Assembly (NCBI GenBank): GCA_031216915.1
Contig: CM062296.1
Location: forward strand, 799,385,022-799,449,021
Origin: Pictodentalium vernedei
Lineage: Eukaryota; Mollusca; Scaphopoda; Dentaliida; Dentaliidae
Direction of reading: 5' to 3'
DNA: 64,000 bases
Position numbers and translations under genes: made by a program. The notes under the pieces were generated by a model that had not been told where the DNA came from, made no database searches, and saw only the letters and a program-made list of their open reading frames with translations. The stretch's first letter is position 1; every line of letters begins with the position of its first letter. Positions 62,513 through 64,000 of this stretch are shown piece by piece.

Positions 62513-62876
62513 CCTTCGACATTGTTTCCCGTAGCTTCGCCAGCACCAAGTGTCATGAATTGGAGCAATATTTTGTGATGTTGTTTCTATTCTGAGCAGC
62601 GAAGAATTAAAAAGTGTCTACTACGTCGTGTTTGAGTTATACTGTTATCACCATAAGTGATGTAGATGAAAGAGGGTACAATTGTGGCTTATTCGTGTTA
62701 CTTATCAGTTCATCCAACCAAAAGGTCCTCTGTTCGATCACGACCAATCCTTTACGACGTTTACTATTGCGTCGTTGGAGCATTAGGCGGGAGAAAATCA
62801 ATCTTTTACGACGTTTACTATCACATCGTTGGAGTAAGTATAAGGCTGCCAACTCGAGCTGAATGAATTCGTCGAC
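62513..62876. repeat. Spacer with a 54-bp tandem duplication
   Basis: TTTTACGACGTTTACTATYR followed by CGTTGGAG occurs twice (about 62750-62780 and 62806-62836). No gene. Confidence 0.5.
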
Positions 62877-63187
62877 ATGGATTTTTCAAAAATTAGAGAG
62901 TTAACAGATGAAGATGCAGAAATAGAAGGAGAAAGATATTTGAAAGAAAGAAGATAGAGGACAGATGAAGATTTCAGTGATCTAGTTCAACCCTGCGGAA
63001 GAATGAATTTATAGAGATTATGGAGAAGTTTCCAGAGATGGGGGCGGTGAGATTGTCGATTGGAGAGTTCCAGTTTCACAACAGACCAACGCAAACTTAC
63101 GAATACCCAACCGCCGTCTACGAGACTATCATGTTTAGCAAAAGACAAGAGACTGGGAAAAAGAATGTTTTACTGAAGAGTAGATGA
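62877..63187 (+). pseudogene. Unknown broken ORF
   Basis: From the ATG at 62877 a charged frame (MDFSKIRELTDEDAEIEGER) stops at TAG after 26 codons. Further on, in another frame (62999-63187), an open stretch reads EIMEKFPEMGAVRLSIGEFQ and YPTAVYETIMFSKRQETGKK. Both look like real protein sequence, but I do not recognise the family. Confidence 0.35.
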
Positions 63188-63618
63188 GATCGCCTCAACG
63201 TCGCTCCTCGGCGAGGTGAAATTCACCACCAAATTGGCGTCCCACCGGCCCTTCTCATGGCCCACATATTCTCAAAAGAGTTTTCTCAATCACATTACAA
63301 GTTTTTTCTGAAAAAACAAAAGTCTCGGAAAGAAAGACACAGTTCCCTCACCCATCGCACATTGCTTGAACATAAAAGCAAAAACTAAAAAATGTATTTC
63401 ACCGTCAAAGTCAAGTGTGTGATTTTTTATCAAACAAAAATATCCAACTGACCTCCCCCCCCCAACCCCACACGCACTCGGTTGGACATCAGGAAAAAAT
63501 AAAGTATTTAAAAGGGACTGTGTGTCAATGAGACTTGATTTTTGTGGACGTGTGTGTCTCTCTTTTGAATCATTTCGGTAACCCTGAAAAGAACTTTTTG
63601 AAAATTCTGTCAATGTAT
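63188..63618. other. No gene recognised
   Basis: The minus-strand frame 63290-63622 is low in coding character. A short C-run lies at 63454-63463. Confidence 0.4.
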
Positions 63619-64000
63619 TCACTTGCCCGTTCTCTTCGAATATCTTCCAATTCCATTGAAATGTGCATGTTTGTTGAGTGGTGAAGTTAATGGTGTCTTG
63701 ATCGATTCCGTTTTCTCCTCGTCAAAAACCTCAGTTTGCGTTTCAGTTGTAATAAGTCGTTTACGTTGTTTTCATCCAGGTTTTCGTCCAGGATTTTGCC
63801 ATAGTGGAATTTGTATTGGATTCTCTTCTACCATCTTCAATTTCACTGGTACTATTAATTTCTCTGCTGATAGGACTACTTGGTTTTGACAAGATTTGAT
63901 TTCTTGTATAGCTTTTAAAATATCCTTCAGTAAACCTTCATTGCGATCTGTTGAAGTAGTGGTAGATTCCGATTCACTCGCTATAGACTTCTCTTCCCTG
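63619..64000 (-). pseudogene. Unknown ORF, cut by the window end
   Basis: The minus-strand frame is open from the window edge to TCA/TGA at 63619-63621 except for one in-frame TGA at 63772-63774. It starts within a Ser/Thr/Glu segment, has a helix LLKDILKAIQEIKSCQNQVV, then a basic part (RKRLITTETQTEVFDEEKTE). The length of the frame with one stop suggests a recently lost coding region, perhaps of a transposon. Identity unknown. Confidence 0.35.

Noticed and set aside
62866-62880. GAATTCGTCGAC next to an ATG, looking like a cloning adaptor
   Set aside because: It is 12 bases in otherwise continuous genomic sequence, with no vector or poly-A sequence nearby. Chance is the simplest explanation, though a misassembled cDNA cannot be excluded.

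Overview
The window reads as nuclear DNA of an invertebrate animal. I see no bacterial operons. Instead there are intron-split coding pieces, tRNA-derived SINEs, several clades of LINE, Penelope-like elements, Tc1-like transposons, very many foldback MITEs, and a virus-like Polinton/adintovirus block. The only host gene I can support is two exons of a secreted lectin-like protein (fucolectin/F5-8C type followed by a PAN/apple domain). That pairing, and the mix of transposons, points to a marine invertebrate such as a lophotrochozoan, but I cannot name the species.

Layout. 0-3 kb: large palindromes, a TA-flanked MITE and a decayed Tc1-like transposon. 3-12 kb: two related Penelope-like elements on the minus strand (one internally deleted, one truncated), each hit by later insertions, with two SINEs carrying clear target duplications and a remarkable tetranucleotide array. 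12.3-20.5 kb: an AT-rich virus-like block. It has three tandem copies of an unknown gene on the plus strand, each with its own TATA-like promoter and most with a 3' hairpin. On the minus strand lies a convergent set of small-capsid/core-type genes plus an intact packaging ATPase; three of the minus-strand genes are broken by a frameshift or an in-frame stop. 20.5-41.6 kb: the lectin exons at 22.9 and 31.1 kb, an 8-kb intron full of MITEs, a degenerate RING-finger sequence, more SINEs, and foldback elements of several families. 41.8-43.3 kb: a complete Tc1-like element.

43.9-62.0 kb is one nested structure. A full-length I/Jockey-type LINE on the minus strand (11-bp target duplication at 43937-43947 and 62020-62030) is split in its endonuclease domain by a giant foldback element (47739-58559, 8-bp target duplication). 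That element has terminal arms of about 2 kb, contains an hAT-like element represented in both arms, and was itself entered by a second full-length LINE (52211-57169, 9-bp target duplication). The second LINE has a near-intact polyprotein and one frameshift in a G run. 62-64 kb holds a 5S rRNA-like remnant and two broken ORFs I do not recognise.

No gene network can be reconstructed from this window. What it records is a layered history of insertion, with several events datable relative to each other from target duplications and empty-site paralogues. All assignments are by eye from translated motifs; no search was run.
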